A stretch of 13,219 nucleotides of DNA from contig JAJYEB010000013.1 in the NCBI GenBank assembly GCA_021790375.1, positions 1-13,219 of the forward strand, written 5' to 3'. Shown here piece after piece: positions 12,812 to 13,219 of the stretch (within the stretch, counting starts at the first letter, position 1; every line of letters begins with the position of its first letter). Source of the DNA: Chloroflexota bacterium (lineage in GTDB: Bacteria; Chloroflexota; Limnocylindria; Limnocylindrales; CSP1-4). A program made the translations under genes and the position numbers. A model generated the notes under the pieces. It was not told the DNA's origin and made no database searches. It was given only the letters and a program-made list of their open reading frames with translations.

Positions 12812-13219
12812 ATGATCGCGCGACTCCAGCTCCTGGTCCTCGGCGCCGTCCTGGTCGTCGGCGCGTTCTCCACCGGGGCGGATTTCCTGTTCTTCCTGGT
12901 CTACCTGCTGCTCCTCGTGGGTGGGGGCGCGTACGTGGTGACGCGGCTGGGGCTGGCCGACCTGGAGGCGGGCTACGTGCTGGGCCAGCTCCACGGCTCG
13001 GTCGGCGGGCAGCTCCGCGTGACCTACACGCTGCGCAACGTGAGCTACCTGCCCAAACCGTGGCTTGAGATCGAGCATGCCTCCACGCTGCCGATCCCGC
13101 TCCCCGGGCGGGCACTCGCGCTGCCGCCACGTGGCGAGCGCTCCTGGCTGACGCGCGTTCCGCTCACCCGGCGTGGACACTTCCGGATCGACCCGCTGCA
13201 GATCCGCACCAGAGATCGG
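12812..13219 (+). CDS. DUF58-family protein, N-terminal part (runs off the window)
   Basis: The ATG at 12812 opens a frame that continues to the last base (136 codons). Two hydrophobic helices (about 5-20 and 25-43) are followed by a beta-rich region: GSVGGQLRVTYTLRN, then LPKPWLEIEH, RGERSWLTRVPLTRRGHFRI and DPLQIRTRD. This is the usual start of DUF58 proteins, before the conserved domain that lies beyond the window. The ribosome binding site is weak (GGCAGGCGGCGGCGAG). It follows moxR by 31 bases, the standard MoxR-DUF58 pairing, thought to work with VWA proteins in envelope-related assembly. Confidence 0.88.
   Translation, partial: MIARLQLLVLGAVLVVGAFSTGADFLFFLVYLLLLVGGGAYVVTRLGLADLEAGYVLGQLHGSVGGQLRVTYTLRNVSYLPKPWLEIEHASTLPIPLPGRALALPPRGERSWLTRVPLTRRGHFRIDPLQIRTRDR

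Overview
This is very GC-rich bacterial DNA: nearly all codons end in G or C, GTG and TTG starts are common, and genes often overlap or abut. The gene set (clpX, valS under a T-box, a DUF3662+FHA protein, a second FHA protein, RodA, PBP2, MoxR, DUF58) suggests a high-GC Chloroflexota lineage such as the Limnocylindria, or a deep-branching Actinomycetota. The FHA-RodA-PBP2 block recalls Actinomycetota. A valine T-box outside Bacillota would fit Chloroflexota. This placement is inference, not proof. Nothing in the window looks like a prophage, insertion sequence, CRISPR array, tRNA or rRNA.

Region 1 (1-3474): the end of clpX is followed by a candidate extended -10 promoter, a well-formed T-box leader (about 290-582) and valS. 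The leader has a GUC (valine) specifier triplet, a Stem I apical GNUG loop, a canonical UGGUACC antiterminator bulge and a mutually exclusive hairpin. A 20-bp tandem duplication separates the leader from the valS start. A strong GC hairpin follows valS.

Region 2 (3490-5826): a tight rightward operon of four genes: an unrecognised protein with a C-terminal zinc ribbon, an FmdB-type zinc-ribbon protein, a small excisionase/MerR-like helix-turn-helix protein and a YihY/BrkB-family membrane protein. Three of the four start with TTG and the other with GTG. The operon converges on a leftward gene (5814-7079) for a 421-residue protein with zinc-binding cysteine pairs at both ends and a long Ala/Glu/Pro linker.

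Region 3 (7256-11698): an envelope-growth operon, fhaA-fhaB-rodA-pbpA plus a 61-residue two-helix membrane protein. All four internal junctions are 4-bp GTGA overlaps, so translation is probably coupled throughout. RodA (glycosyltransferase) and PBP2 (transpeptidase) form the elongation synthase. The FHA proteins normally bind phosphothreonine partners, but no Ser/Thr kinase or phosphatase lies in the window. fhaA appears leaderless or nearly so. A 15-bp bulged hairpin ends the operon.

Region 4 (11741-13219): a MoxR AAA+ ATPase followed by the start of a DUF58 gene that runs off the window, a classic chaperone-like pair. Long antisense open frames are a by-product of GC-rich codon bias and are left out.
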